In this document: positions 16,521-29,421 of the stretch, in pieces
Layout of the letters: every line of letters begins with the position of its first letter
Position numbering within the stretch: position 1 is the first letter of the stretch
Source: Merluccius polli
Lineage: Eukaryota; Chordata; Actinopteri; Gadiformes; Merlucciidae
NCBI GenBank assembly: GCA_030340625.1
Contig: JAOPHQ010000591.1
Location: 124,001 to 188,000 of the forward strand
DNA: 64,000 nucleotides
Reading direction: 5' to 3'
Position numbers and translations under genes: made by a program
Notes under the pieces: model-generated
Told to the model about the DNA's origin: nothing
The model's database searches: none
Seen by the model: the letters and a program-made list of their open reading frames with translations, nothing else

Positions 16521-18594
16521 CACGTAGTGATAAACTATTGACAATATGCTCAGACAAACATAAGGCAGTATTTCCTTCAATGTGTCTAGAAGGGACCACA
16601 TCCAAGGTGCAAGAAAAGGACTTCATGTGCCCCACAGTTTCAGATAGTTAGTGAGTGAAGATTGAACTAATGGTTATATTCTACCACCCTACTGAACCCT
16701 TCTGGAATGCTTTGAGGTCCTATTGTGACTAATTGAACCGCACCATGTACTGATGATGATTTTAGCAACAGGTCTTGAACAGGTAGCAAGCAAGCTAGTG
16801 ATTCTGCAAACCTTTAAAACCCTTTGAGATAAGCCGTAAACTTGGATCCAGTATGACATTGCTAATATTGACATGCTGTCAACCTCCACAAATGTTACTG
16901 GCAGTAATCCCTTACCCAGAAGTCCAGAGAGCTGACTGCATGACTCCACGGGCTCTCTTGCAATTCACTGTGATGCCCATTGGACAGAAGCCCCAGCCAC
17001 TTTCCAAAGACTGATGGATTAAGTATTATTTGGACTTTCTGACTTTGGATAAAGTTGTTCACATTGCCAGTTAGAAGGATCATCTTGGCAACATAACAAA
17101 AAAGATTAAGGTAATGGGATATTCTACACAATATAGTGATGATTTCAAATACTTACTATATTGTGAACTCTTAACATTCCAACTAAGGGTTAAAACAACA
17201 AACTATACGGTCATTTAAGATAGTATCAGACAAAAACTGCCTTTCTCTCTGACATTTCAAGCACATCACATTTTTTTACACTAAAAGTGGGGAAATACTT
17301 TGACTATACAACTATGCAAGGCTGATACATGAGAAGAAGATACTAATATTGAATATCCTCTTTTTCTTCTCCAGCAGTTATATCAGCAATGTTGCCTGCA
17401 ACACGTGCACTCAGAAAGGGGGGGAGGGGGGGTCTGAAGGTCGAGAGGAGTTATGGAGGGTTGAGGTAAGTCGGGGCCAGGGTAGACGGGGGGGGGGGGC
17501 GGGGGGGGGGGCTGTGATATCGACTTGTAATACTGGCCTTGAGGCTGCAGGCCTTGTGTTGGATGTCCTGAGGTGTATGAGTGAGTGTCGCACAGTGGAA
17601 CTCAGGCCAGGGGGCAGATTGGTGATGAGGCAGAGAAGGCAAAAGGGTCCTCCAGTAAGTTTTACTACAGACCTGTTTGCCCATCTTCCCTGAAAAGGTG
17701 TTATGATTGCACTTTATATTGCAGATGGTGAGAAGCGATGTGTTCAGGCCAAGCAACCCGCTAAACTTGTGAATTCCTCTGTCAACAGCAGTATCACACT
17801 CACACATTAATGACTTTATCTAGGCTGTTAAAAAAAAGCAGTTTTGATTGCTCTCTGGGAATACCGTTGGTTCTCGCATAAACCAATATCTCTATCAGGA
17901 AGTCAGGGAGATATTCTTTTCATGTTCTCAGTGATGTTGCATCATCACACACATCATAGAACCCGGGTGGGTGACATGTTGTAATCACTTTGACCCCCCT
18001 CTCCCATCCTGGTGTAAATATGCATGTCTGCCTGCCTTGTGATTTGAGACACCATTGAAACTGCTCATTGACCACCAGACCTTGTCCTAGGGTTTGAATG
18101 TGGCCTTCTGGTCATGACAATACTATGATGAATGCTCTGCTGCCCCTTCCCTCTCTACTGCCCCCCCTTGTCATGTCGAGTTAATGACGAAAGATGTGTA
18201 TTGTATTGTAAGCTATTATGTGTATTGTATTGTCGGACAGCAACACTCCTCTCTATAGAGCTTTTGTTTGGTCAATGTTTCTTCACAATAGGCGAATTAC
18301 AAAGTACCCTGCCCTGCCCTAAACAATGGCCTAACTAAAATGCAATTCAACTGGATACGTCATGTTTCAACATTTCCTCAATGGATATCACATTCAAATC
18401 GCTGTTTAGAAGTGTATCCAATATTTTCACTTGAGTTAGTTATTCAACATTTCTATACATCATATCAAACATTTGTAACCTCATTTACACCACAGTACCA
18501 ATTTTCTGCAGGAAATGCATTTTATTGTGTATCTTATGTCACCTAGAGTGCCTGCTTGGATTTCTCTCTAGATTTTTCTCTCTGCCCCACTCCT

Positions 18595-18597
<3 letters not shown>
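16521..18597. other. Non-coding DNA with a G-rich tract
   Basis: G runs at 17418-17431 and 17489-17511 could form G-quadruplexes on the + strand. The 17349-17807 frames overlap this low-complexity DNA. No gene is recognised. Confidence 0.45.

Positions 18598-18676
<79 letters not shown>
18598..18676. repeat. (CT)n microsatellite
   Basis: About 80 bases of CT with one CC interruption near 18632. The Ser-Leu and Arg-Glu frames over it are repeat translations. Confidence 0.96.
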
Positions 18677-18678
<2 letters not shown>

Positions 18679-21538
18679 GTACCCCACTTCTGTATTTTGG
18701 CTGATGCAGACTACTCTGTTTTTCTGCTGGGTTCTAGGGCATTTAAACAAGTAGCTTGGACGTCATCGCAGACCTGCATCAGTACTGTGGCAGTCTAGAC
18801 GGTGCAGCGATCGGCCAATCACAGCTGCAAGCCATCCCCACTGGTTATCACCACCTACAGGATCTCGTCTGTTTGTCTGTCTTTCTTGGCACAATGTCGC
18901 TTTGTAGCATTTTGATCTACAAAGTGGGTCACTGCGGCGGGACTTTAAAGGGGCAGTGAACCCCAAATCATTTTTTTTTTTAAACGTGGTAATATGTCTC
19001 ATATGATCTTCAATACAGTAATATATGGCATTGTGTCACTGTTACTAAAATAAGCCCGTAATTTAGAGAAAACAGGAGCAAAATCCTATGTTTTTGCCAG
19101 TCTGCACCAACCAGTTTCTGAACGTTCTACTCTTCTCCGAACTTAGGGTGCGTTCTATTCGTGACGTCAAAGAGCCTCGTCGCAACGAAGGGACACCGAT
19201 GGTGAGGTGTTTGTGGATGTGGGGAGCTCCGTCTGGGCAGTGGTTGAGGTTGATGGCTGCATCCGAGAGAGGGTTATAGTATAACGCCACGGTGTGTGGC
19301 ACATTTCATATAAAACATTGCTAATTATAACGGTCATAGTTGTCGGTACTAGCTTATAAAAAGTATCATAAAGTTGCCGTGGGTCGTGACCATTGGAATA
19401 ACACGTCCCCCCTCCTTCCTAGGACTCTCAGCCCAAAACATATTTTTAAATCTCAAAGGGTTCGAATTGGAGCTGAAACAGGGGGTTCATTTACACTTTA
19501 AACGCCTCCCACGTAGTGGTGAAGGGAGAGCTTGTTGGCCATCGGCGGGGGAGAAATGTCATTGACATTAACTGTTGAGTGTTTAAATGTCCACCCATTG
19601 GAATAATAGCAGGCAGAGGATGAGGAGGAAATACAAAGAGGAGGTCTAAGTGTGGAGATAATGATCATAGCCTACATAGGCTAAGCGGTTTCACCTGATC
19701 CCCTCGTGTCAATAAGGCGCGGTGGGCTGGTGGGGTCGGAGTGCCCACTGCTCTTAAATAGTTAAGAAATGCAGCTGCATGCAAGGGGGCCCGCATTACC
19801 CACTGGGATCAATAGTCTAATTCAACTGAACTTTCTAGCGGCTCTCCAAGGCCACATAAAAATAAATAAAGTAATAAATAAATAAAACAGGGCTGTTCTG
19901 AACATCTGCCTGCCAAGATGAAGTGTGTGTGTGTATGTGCCTTATATAGGCAATATTTTAGTCTGTAGAGCTATGAGTGACATGTTCTTCATAGAACTAC
20001 AAGTAAACTATGAGTACTATGAATAAAAGCTGTCATGGCTTCAGGGCAAAATTGTGGGAGATGTCCTAAAATAAACAAAATACAAACAAATGTTCTGGGA
20101 TGAGATTTGGTAAAGTAATACGGGTCCTTTTTTTTTGCATTGCTGCAACCGCTCATAGATGTAGAAAAATTATAAAGGACACCATAACAAAGGACATATA
20201 ACAACAGCCCCTTCCTTAAATCAAAGACTTGCAGTCATGTCATACACCCCTAGAACGATTCTTCTCAACTTTTTTTCTATTTGTCTCAACCATTTTTAGC
20301 TAAATGAACACAATTCCAACCCCAAACAAAAGAATGAGCAAGTAACAACAAGAGTTATATAGTGGCTGTATAGTGCAATTGTGATGCACTGTTTTTCCTG
20401 ACCTTTCAATACAGGGGTCAAATGTAAAAATTGAACAATGGGTTCTCGAGATATTCACCTGTCTGTGTCTCATTATGTTTGTATTGTCATTTTTGCATTG
20501 GATTTATTGTTTTATTTGGAAACTCTGCCTAAACCTATCTCTACTAAAACCTCTATCTTTGCTCTACTTCACTTTATTGGCATCAAATCCTGAAGCCCTC
20601 ATCAGATGTTGTGCTATGGTGATATAGGGCTACCAGCTGATAATGCACTAGGTGGTATTCACACTAAAACATTCTGTGTTCTAGCTTTATTCACGCTGAT
20701 ACAGTAGTATCTGATGATAACTATCACAACAACCTCACAGGTTTTATTCTTTCTTTTGGTACCAAGATTAACTTAAAAGCCCTTGTAATTGTAGAGATAT
20801 AGTCTGTTCAGTTTGGGTATGTTATTTTCAGCAAAAACCTGAGGCCTTGTGATGAAGAGGTTCCCCACTGCCCCGGGGCATAATATTAAGGTGCCTGGTA
20901 AAGCCAAATTACCCATAATGCCACAGCATTTGTAGGCCATGACAAGACTTGAAATGTAATGGACAAACATATAGGAGGCCTCATTACAAGCTTAGCTGGC
21001 TAACCTTTGTACAACCCCAATGCCTATGCAATCACATGGTCCACTAGAAAAAGAAAAAGGCTTTAGTAAAAAAAACATACTCTTCATTCAGGCAAGGAAA
21101 GAGTGTGTGTTCCATTGAAGTAGTTTCACTTTTATTCTTTCATTCCTGTGTCCTTTTTTCTGTGTGTAGTTTTTTGAAGGTTTATGCGGATAAAACATTT
21201 CAGCACCTCCACGGTTCACATAAGCTCTTCTGTGTTCTCAGAATCGTAAAATACTAAAGAAAATCCTACAACCAGAAAATTCGACTGATTTATCTTCAGT
21301 TTCACACTATCTGAATGTACGCATAAGTCAGTCCGTCTATTAACATCAGCGCCATAAATGTCCTCCCTTCCACAAGCTCTGTTATATTCAGCTCTCTTCC
21401 AGAGAAGGTTACATTTTTAGTATTTTACCAAACAAAATATAGTTATAGTCTATTTGTTTTGCATTGAAGAGAATTGCTTGACTCTGTACGGCATCTGAAA
21501 GGTACCATTTGTATCAAAATACCTTTTCCACTTGTTGT
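18677..21538. other. Non-coding DNA
   Basis: AAAGGGGCAGTGAACCCC at about 18947 looks like the edge of a dispersed fish DNA transposon, but no matching far end was found. Short frames (for example 19063-19302, 19989-20204) have no domain. No gene is recognised. Confidence 0.35.
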
Positions 21539-22190
21539 GGAGTGTGTGTTGTTGATAGCTGGTGTACAGCCTCACCTGGCCTGAGTCACACTGATAGACT
21601 CTGGCTGGGTGGGGCTGCACACCTGTGGTGCAGAGCCATCATGGCACCCAGGATGAACCAGGGCCGTGTTCCGATATCCGTACTTCCCGTACTTAGTATA
21701 CTTAGTTTGAGTACGTATGGTGTCCCGATTATGATCGCGGCAAAAGAAGTGTACTTGAAAGGACCCGTATGTGTACTCAAAACGGCCAAAACGCTGAGTG
21801 TGCAACGGTGTACACTATGCGTACTCAACGGCAGCCATCTTAGCTACGTAGCGGAAGAGGCGGAGCCGCGCTCAGAGAACGTCTAATGAATTCACCTGTT
21901 TGGCGGGTGACGCGGCCACGCAGCTGATGTCATTTCCGTTAAGTGCGCCACAGAGTATTGCATTTGGAACAGCACTAACATCTGAAGATCTGCGTACCTA
22001 TTGAGTGCGGATAGTGTACTATGTTTAAGTGTACTCATGGAAGTACGGATATCGGAACACGGCCCAGATATCACCACACACACTCAGGAGAGAGACACTG
22101 TCATGGCAGCATAGCACCATCTTCAAATCAACATCTACCTGTGTCCTGTGTCGGAGGGCCCCAGCGAAAGCCACTAAGGTGGCGTGTGGC
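21539..22190 (+). repeat. Three-copy repeat, copy 1, carrying a nested MITE
   Basis: Starts GGAGTGTGTG and ends AAGGTGGCGTGTGGC, matching copies at 24410-24700 (-) and 26636-26891 (+). Without the nested MITE it is about 246 bp. Size and an AATAAA signal in the other copies suggest solo-LTR-like or other short dispersed elements, but no coding part is linked to it. Confidence 0.75.
21662..22064. mobile_element. PIF/Harbinger-type MITE, 403 bp
   Basis: Perfect 26-bp terminal inverted repeats beginning GGCCGTGTTCCGATA occupy 21662-21687 and 22039-22064. They are flanked by the 3-bp target duplication CAG (21659-21661, 22065-22067), and CWG is a known Harbinger target. The related copy at 26636-26891 lacks the insert. 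No transposase frame; non-autonomous. Confidence 0.85.
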
Positions 22191-22379
22191 AGGGGGTGAA
22201 CTGCCATACTTGTCATTATCATTTCAGTTATCAGGTCCTGGAACAAATAAGCTTGTCTCTCTAATGTATTATTGAAAGGGGGACCTGTCGTACAATGAAT
22301 TGCTTGTGCTGTGTACAAATACACCAAACCTAGAAAACGCACTTCCTTGTGTGTATGTATGAGAGCTGGAGGGGACACC

Positions 22380-22760
22380 TGTAGACAATTCCCAATCAGG
22401 GGGGAGAGGGATAAAAGGGAGCTCAGAGGGGAAAAACGAGGAGCGTAAGAAGAGGGATGTCAAGCGGAGCGTCAAGTAAGGCCTTGCTAATCTCCTGATT
22501 TATGTTTTTGAAAAGAGACTGTTCTGTTGCCCATACCGGGCCGAAGAAGGATTTATTTTGTTTTTTCAGCAAGTTAAAGGGGGCCGAAGACCGACCGTAT
22601 GCGGCCTGGGAAATGGTTAGAACCCTGACGACGCCGGACTTGCTGCCCGCCCCTACTTCCTTTCTTTCTTGTTTGTCTCCAATAAAACACGCCCCCTAGG
22701 GCGTTTAAGCATCCCTTACCATGCTTGTGTCCGTTCTTCCCCTCAGTTGCCACAACACAC
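22380..22760 (+). promoter_or_regulatory. LTR-like promoter/poly(A) fragment
   Basis: GATAAAAGGGAGCTC at about 22409 is TATA-like, and CAATAAAACACGCCCC at about 22680 holds a polyadenylation signal. A TATA box, a GC-rich transcribed stretch and AATAAA within 280 bp is the layout of a retroelement LTR. No second LTR or gag/pol lies nearby, so at most it is a solo LTR. Its ends are not defined. Confidence 0.4.
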
Positions 22761-23189
22761 ACACAGATGCCTGAAATAGCAATTGTATCTTGTAGACCTA
22801 TTTGAATGTAACATGTAGGCCTATTTGAATGTTGTCAACAATTCAATACAAATAATAATGATCATGATAAGAACAGTCACATTTTGCTATTAAAATAAAT
22901 GGACAAATGCAAGGTGCAATTCGGAGAAGTTTCATGGCAACGTAAGACAACACAAAGGATGTGCCTACATATACGTAGCCATTGATGGCAAAAGTGTGAC
23001 TTTAACCTTGAGAATATCAATTCCATGTAAAGAATCATAAAATTGGCTTTGTTAATTGGCTTTAATTATTTTATTTTATTTCAATTTCATTTTGCTCTAT
23101 TTTATATTCAGGCCTTCTAGTACTTTTATTTGACCTGTTCACTCCTATACATAGACTATTTGATCATCTATTGTCTAAGCACAATGCAA
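22761..23189. other. Non-coding DNA
   Basis: AT-rich, nothing recognised. Confidence 0.4.
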
Positions 23190-23460
23190 ATACTTACTGT
23201 GCCTCACAGTAAAAAGGTCCTGGGTTTGAACCCCGGGGGGGGGGTGACCTTTCTGTGTGGGGTTTGTATGTTCTCCCTGTGGGGGGAGAACGTAACACCT
23301 TTCTTCCAGGTGCTCCGGTTTCCTCCCTCCCACACCATAACAAACATATTAGGTTAATACTCCTGTGTGTGTACTTGACCAAGGCACCTGGAGTTGGCCC
23401 CTGAGCGCTGCACTGCGGCTGCCCGCTGCTCCTAGTGCTGCAGCCAGTAACGGGTCAATA
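23190..23460 (+). mobile_element. SINE-like fish repeat
   Basis: CAGTAAAAAGGTCCTGGGTT followed by TGAACCCC is a typical tRNA-derived B-box region. TGTATGTTCTCCC and the GTGCTCCGGTTTCCTCC block follow in the order seen in a very common teleost repeat. A homopolymer G run (23236-23245) interrupts it. Confidence 0.65.
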
Positions 23461-24409
23461 ACCCCACCCTCAACTTGGGAGCGGTGTGGTGGTGATGAGG
23501 GAGCCACTGTGTTGTGACACCCAGCGCAATGCAACCGTGAACCATGCGGAAGAAGAAAAGCCGCTGTTGCTCTAAAAAGGCCAACGTGTTTTTTTTCTCT
23601 AATCTCCGCTCTGCCAGAGCAGACTGCCGCTGTGAGCGTGTGAACTCAGCCCGTCTGGTGTCAGCATGAATTTCTATTTCTCACCTCACCCAACACCACC
23701 AGCAACGTCCCTGAATCTCTCCTATGTTTTCTGCTGTCTTTGATGTTCTTTCTCAGTTCTCATACCCCCACCCCCCCCCCACCACACACATTTTTTTCTT
23801 GTGCATAAATGTGATTCTTCATGGCTTCCTAATTAGCAACATTGTTGGGCGTTTGTTCGACCAACGTTGTTGAGTGTAGCCGGCAAGCCTTTTCCCTCGC
23901 TGTCATTTTATCAAGGATATTAAATATAATATACTTCTCATGTAGTATATATTTTTTTAATATCACTTCATTAATCTGCCAAGGCTGTTTGAAACACACG
24001 ATTTCTCCGGTCTTTGTTTTTTGATTTCTCTTTCCATCACTGCATCACAGAGCTCGCTGGCTTCTCTCACTTTCCTCTCTTCTTCTGTATGATGCTTGGC
24101 AGATGACCCAGAGATAAAAACCTCATTAATTTTTTTTATATTAGATATTGAACGAAATAACCTGTTTTTAAATGCTAAGTTAGGCGGCAGAAGCAATCTG
24201 GAAAATATTGCGCTAACATTGCCTTGGGCCAAAGTGTTGACTTGATTAATATGCTGAGGTACTTTTTTCCCTGACTCAGCCGGTGGCCGACCGTAGCCTT
24301 GGCGATGACGTGAAGTATTTGAGGGTGTTTTTCAATCATTGAGCCAATCAAGCATGACATTTTTGTGGAGAATGGAGAGCCATTAAATGCGGATGTGGCA
24401 GGGTTGTCC
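23461..24409. other. Non-coding DNA
   Basis: C-rich tract near 23769-23782. The frame at 23963-24232 (-) shows no domain. Nothing else recognised. Confidence 0.35.
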
Positions 24410-24700
24410 GGCCACACGCCACCGAAGTGGCTTTCTTCCTGGGGCCCTCCGACACAGGACACGGGTAGATGTTGTTCAAAGGTGTTTATTGGAGTTTCAG
24501 GCCAGATGTTATTCGCCGAGCTGATGGTACAACATGTCATGACAGCGCTCCTCCTCGAGTGTGTGTGGTGATGGCTGGTTTATCCTGGGTGCCATGATTG
24601 CTCTGCACCACAGGTGTGCAGCCCCACCCAGCCAGAGTCCAATCAGTGTGACTCAGGCCAGGTGAGGCTGTAAACCAGCCATCAACACCACACACTCCCC
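24410..24700 (-). repeat. Three-copy repeat, copy 2 (inverted)
   Basis: Reverse-oriented copy of the repeat at 21539 and 26636. It is the longest uninterrupted copy (about 290 bp). It retains an AATAAA signal on its own sense strand near 24485. Confidence 0.75.
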
Positions 24701-26635
24701 ATAAACCCTCCACAGCGGACTAAAACAACCTTGGGGTTGTTTTGTTTGTTCAATACTCGAAATCATTATGACTAAACTGACAAATACACCACTTTTCAGG
24801 TATGTGTCGTATTTCTTTAGTTTGAAAAAATCCACCAATTGAGGAACTGATGGAGTGCATTCATCTTTTACAGTGCAGTAGTTTGTAACAACACATAGGA
24901 CATTGTGTATAAAACAACTGATTTCACATGGAGTGAGTGTGTTTTCAATGTGCTTCTCGTCTTATTATTTGCATCACACATGGAAACCACAACAGAATAG
25001 AATAGAATTTAATTATGGCACAAAAGTCTCCAGTAATGACAAACAGTATACTACAGTAGCTTTCCCTTTTTTCACCAAAATAAAATGTGTTGGGGAAAAA
25101 AGTCTTAGGAGAACAAATATTGCTGAAATAGGGCTGGAGTCCAGGAAAACAGAAAACATTGCACCAGGTAAGGTTTTTTTCCACCAAACTGGGGCCTGGA
25201 AAACTTTTCTGTTGTGTTTTAAGGTTTGTTTTTTTGTCCTGCCGTTTTCTTTTGATACTTGTCACCGGTGTATCTTCATAACAACCTATTTCCTTTTCAT
25301 TCATTCAGATGCCACACAGCAGGGTTTCTGGATTGACTGGATGAAAAAGAGATGATTCATGATGACAGTGTATTATAATGTCACAGCTCTGTGCCACATG
25401 CTAGATGCAAAGTAGCAAAGAGAGTCAGCACAAAAAAATAAAACCGCTAGGTATGATTTTGAGTTATGCCACCTTGTTAAAAACAAATTCAAACTATTGC
25501 ATCTTGCAAACAAACAAACATCTATTATACAACAACAACATTGAGCAACCAGTACATTCATTGAAGATGAACCATGAAGATACACAGGCCTGATTATTTT
25601 CACTATCATCCCATAGGAAGACCTATTAAGGATTTGCCCTCTGGTTTAAAGGCGCTGTTCAACTTTAACCTTCAGGCTGTATTTTGCATGGAGGAACATC
25701 TGCACCCGACTCAGGGGAACTCAGATCGGTTTGATAACTTCATATTCATGTAAACGACTCATCAACAGATGTTATAGTCAATCCCTCAGAGATTAACCCC
25801 TCACCCCTCCGTACTGGCAAAATAAATAGCTAATGGCATTTGTTTGTGTGTGTGTGTGTGTGTGTGTGCGCATTGTCTGTGTGTATGGATTAATTATCTG
25901 TATCGTGTGTGTATACCCGTGAGCTGAATTCATTTTAGAATACATATAATAGTGTTGTAGTGTATGGAAAATATAAATAGCAAAAAAGTTAAATTACATT
26001 TATTGCAACATATGTTTCAGGCACCCTTGAAGGTCTCTGGCACACATTTTTAGACACCGTGAAATATTCAGTAATATTCCCTTTTATGCTCCCCATACAT
26101 CAGAAGACTTTGAAAAGATTTGGAAAAGACTCTTGGAAAACTATCAGCTCACACCTGCTCACATCTAAAGACAAGTGTTTAGTCACAGCCTAGTCTCAGA
26201 CTGAGACTTTACAAAGACTGTGAATCTTGCAGGGTCACTATTTACAAGACTACAACTAGATTATGTTATTCCTTTTTCCCACCATGCAATTGTTTCCCAT
26301 CATGCCCTTGTTCTGACTGTCAGGTTTCCTGTTTCCGCTTTTGTCAGAGCTCATCTATTGGTTGTTGATTGTGTTACGTCACTGCGACTTGCGATAATAT
26401 CAAACACGTTTGATATTATCGCAAGCCCAAGACTAGGAAAAGACTGATCTGAAACAGCGCAGATTACTACCTTAAACTTAACGATCGAGACGACGGGAGC
26501 GCGCTGTGACTCCAGTAAAACTCTGAGATTTACTAAAGACTTTCAGTTTTTAGTCTGGGACTGTGAAAATCTTTTGGTGTAAGCCCAGCATTACCTACCT
26601 TTCCCCCTTGAGGAAAATAAAGAAAGGTATTGGTG
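24701..26635. other. Non-coding DNA
   Basis: The 150-codon frame at 24903-25355 has no domain, repeat or splice pattern I can support. A short GT run lies at 25848-25868. A hairpin is listed separately at 26388-26425. Confidence 0.35.
26388..26425. repeat. 38-bp near-perfect palindrome
   Basis: Two 18-base arms (26388-26405 and 26408-26425) separated by AC are exact reverse complements. It sits in the middle of a region (about 26100-26600) with further scattered inverted similarity, so it may be the core of a decayed fold-back element. Confidence 0.85.
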
Positions 26636-26891
26636 GAGTGTGTTGTTGATGGCTGGTTTACAGCCTCACCTGGCCTGAGTCACACTGATACTCTGGCTGG
26701 GTGGGGCTGCACACCGGTGGTGCAGAGCAATCATGACACCCAGGATGAACCAGCTATCACCACACACACTCAGGAGAGAGACACTGTCATGGCAGCACGT
26801 TACATCTGCTCGGCGTATACCATCTCGCCGTCTCCAATAAATGCATATGCTGTGTCGGCAGGCCCCAGCAAAAGTCACTAAGGTGGCGTGT
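26636..26891 (+). repeat. Three-copy repeat, copy 3
   Basis: Same repeat as 21539-22190 without the nested MITE, giving the empty-site sequence. Contains CAATAAATGCAT near 26834. Confidence 0.75.
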
Positions 26892-27586
<695 letters not shown>

Positions 27587-27950
27587 CAGAGATAATCTGC
27601 CAGTGTTTGTATGTGTGTGTGTATGTGTCTCTGCTAGTGTGTGTGTGTGTGTGTGTGTTTGCATCTGTTTCTGTGTCAGCCGGCTATATATCTGTAGGGA
27701 ATGTGAAGCAAGACAAAGTGTGTGTATCACGCACACAACATACTGTGTGTGTGACATATTTATTTCAAGACCTTAAGATTGTTTCCTTCACTCAAACGAG
27801 TGCATTGACATTTCATTCCACCCATGGTATTACTGAGATGTGAGAAGTGAGGCATCACAGATTGTAATTGAGAGTAGAATAAACAGTGTGTGAGTATTTA
27901 ACGTGGGTATTTAGCATCACTATCTCATAGAACACAGTCTATGTATCACA

Positions 27951-28624
27951 GCATGTACCTGTCTCTTCATAGGACAGTCTACAGCATGTATCTGTCTCTT
28001 CATAGGACACGGTCTACAGCATGTATCTGTCTCTTCATAGGACAGTCTACAGCATGTATCTGTCTCGTCATAGGACACGGTCTACAGCATGTATCTGTCT
28101 CGTCATAGGACAGTCTACAGCATGTATCTGTCTCTTCATAGGACAGTCTACAGCATGTATCTGTCTCGTCATAGGACAGTCTACAGCATGTATCTGTCTC
28201 TTCATAGGACAGTCTACAGCATGTATCTGTCTCGTCATAGGACACGGTCTACAGCATGTATCTGTCTCGTCATAGGACAGTCTACAGCATGTATCTGTCT
28301 CTTCATAGGACACGGTCTACAGCATGTATCTGTCTCTTCATAGGACAGTCTACAGCATGTATCTGTCTCGTCATAGGACACGGTCTACAGCATGTATCTG
28401 TCTCGTCATAGGACAGTCTACAGCATGTATCTGTCTCTTCATAGGACAGTCTACAGCATGTATCTGTCTCGTCATAGGACAGTCTACAGCATGTATCTGT
28501 CTCTTCATAGGACAGTCTACAGCATGTATCTGTCTCGTCATAGGACACGGTCTACAGCATGTATCTGTCTCGTCATAGGACAGTCTACAGCATGTATCTG
28601 TCTCTTCATAGGACATGGTCTACA
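27951..28624. repeat. 33/35-bp minisatellite with a 303-bp higher-order unit
   Basis: About 20 units built on CTACAGCATGTATCTGTCTC. Spacing alternates between 33 bp (GACAGTCTAC junction) and 35 bp (GACACGGTCTAC junction), and units also alternate CTCTTC and CTCGTC. The same nine-unit order (six of 33 and three of 35, 303 bp) appears twice, for example from 28021 and from 28324. Frames are open on both strands, but the periodic pattern points to non-coding tandem DNA. There are no spacers, so it is not a CRISPR array. Confidence 0.95.
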
Positions 28625-28779
28625 CAACACGGTCTCACACCCAACTCGTCACATATTGAGGCCTGGGCACTGACCCATGTCGTCAACATTTGCAGCAGAA
28701 GGTACCCCCGTAGCGTCGCTCCTGGACGACTCGCGCCGCCCCATAGACCTGAATGTAAATCCTTTGTCGTTGTTTTTTG

Positions 28780-28918
28780 ACGCATAGGGCTGTCCAATAG
28801 ACATTTTATTAATGCTGTGCACATGCGCAAAACAATCGGGCGGCGAACGTTCCCAAGCACCCCTCCCCCTTCTCTGCTATCTGCTTCTTCGAAGTGCAAC
28901 GAATAAAGTAAGTAAAGG
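28780..28918 (+). promoter_or_regulatory. Candidate promoter and untranslated first exon of the zinc-ribbon gene
   Basis: The gene's first coding exon begins with a splice acceptor just before its ATG, so an upstream non-coding exon is expected. A strong donor (GTAAGTAAAGG from 28908) follows a GC-richer stretch with a CCAAT motif near 28793 and a pyrimidine-rich segment. Exon end and start site are inference only. Confidence 0.3.
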
Positions 28919-29206
28919 TGGATGCACACTTACATTTATTTACCCTATTTAGGCCGCCTATCATTGTATTGCCTTATTGTGTGCACTGTTCTAGTTACGA
29001 GAGTGATGTGTCACGTTTAATCAAATCTGTAAGATGCTAGAAAGTAGATTAGCCAAGGTAGGCTAGAGTTTTAGAATATGTTAAATTCATTTCAAATCCA
29101 CCCCTGAAGGCATATCCCCCAGTTGTGATTAAGCATGATGTGACACATGCATAGATATATACACATAGATGCCGCATTCGGGCTTGTCAGGCACGTCAAC
29201 ACGGCC

Positions 29207-29226
29207 GCCATCTTGGGACGGGGGAA
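29207..29226 (-). promoter_or_regulatory. YY1-like site
   Basis: GCCGCCATCTTGGG is the reverse complement of the YY1 consensus core (AAGATGGCGGC). It lies about 520 bp before the first coding exon of the zinc-ribbon gene and is also present in the right arm near 63703. Function is inferred from the motif only. Confidence 0.4.
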
Positions 29227-29331
29227 GCCGCGTCTACTTCCTGCATTAGTCAATAGAGGCAGAGGTCTATCAACGATTAAAGTCACCATAACTCACTGAG
29301 TTTACAACCGATTTTCAAGCCGTTTGGTTTA

Positions 29332-29421
29332 ATACAAATGTCAGACATATATTTGTGACACAACATATATAATAAAAATAAAAATTCTATGTTGTCAGAA
29401 ATATATGTCTGACATTTGTAT
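29332..29421. repeat. Hairpin with about 35-bp arms
   Basis: ATACAAATGTCAGACATATA at the left end is matched by its reverse complement at the right end, with an AT-rich loop at about 29370-29387. The right arm of the large duplication has the same hairpin near 63500-63590. Confidence 0.75.

Noticed and set aside
24903..25355. 150-codon + frame
   Set aside because: No domain, compositional bias or splice support; length is within chance for AT-rich DNA of this size.
28000..28673. 81-93-codon frames on both strands, and a CRISPR-like look
   Set aside because: Tandem 33/35-bp units with no unique spacers. Frames repeat with the unit and shift with the 35-bp units. This is a eukaryotic minisatellite.
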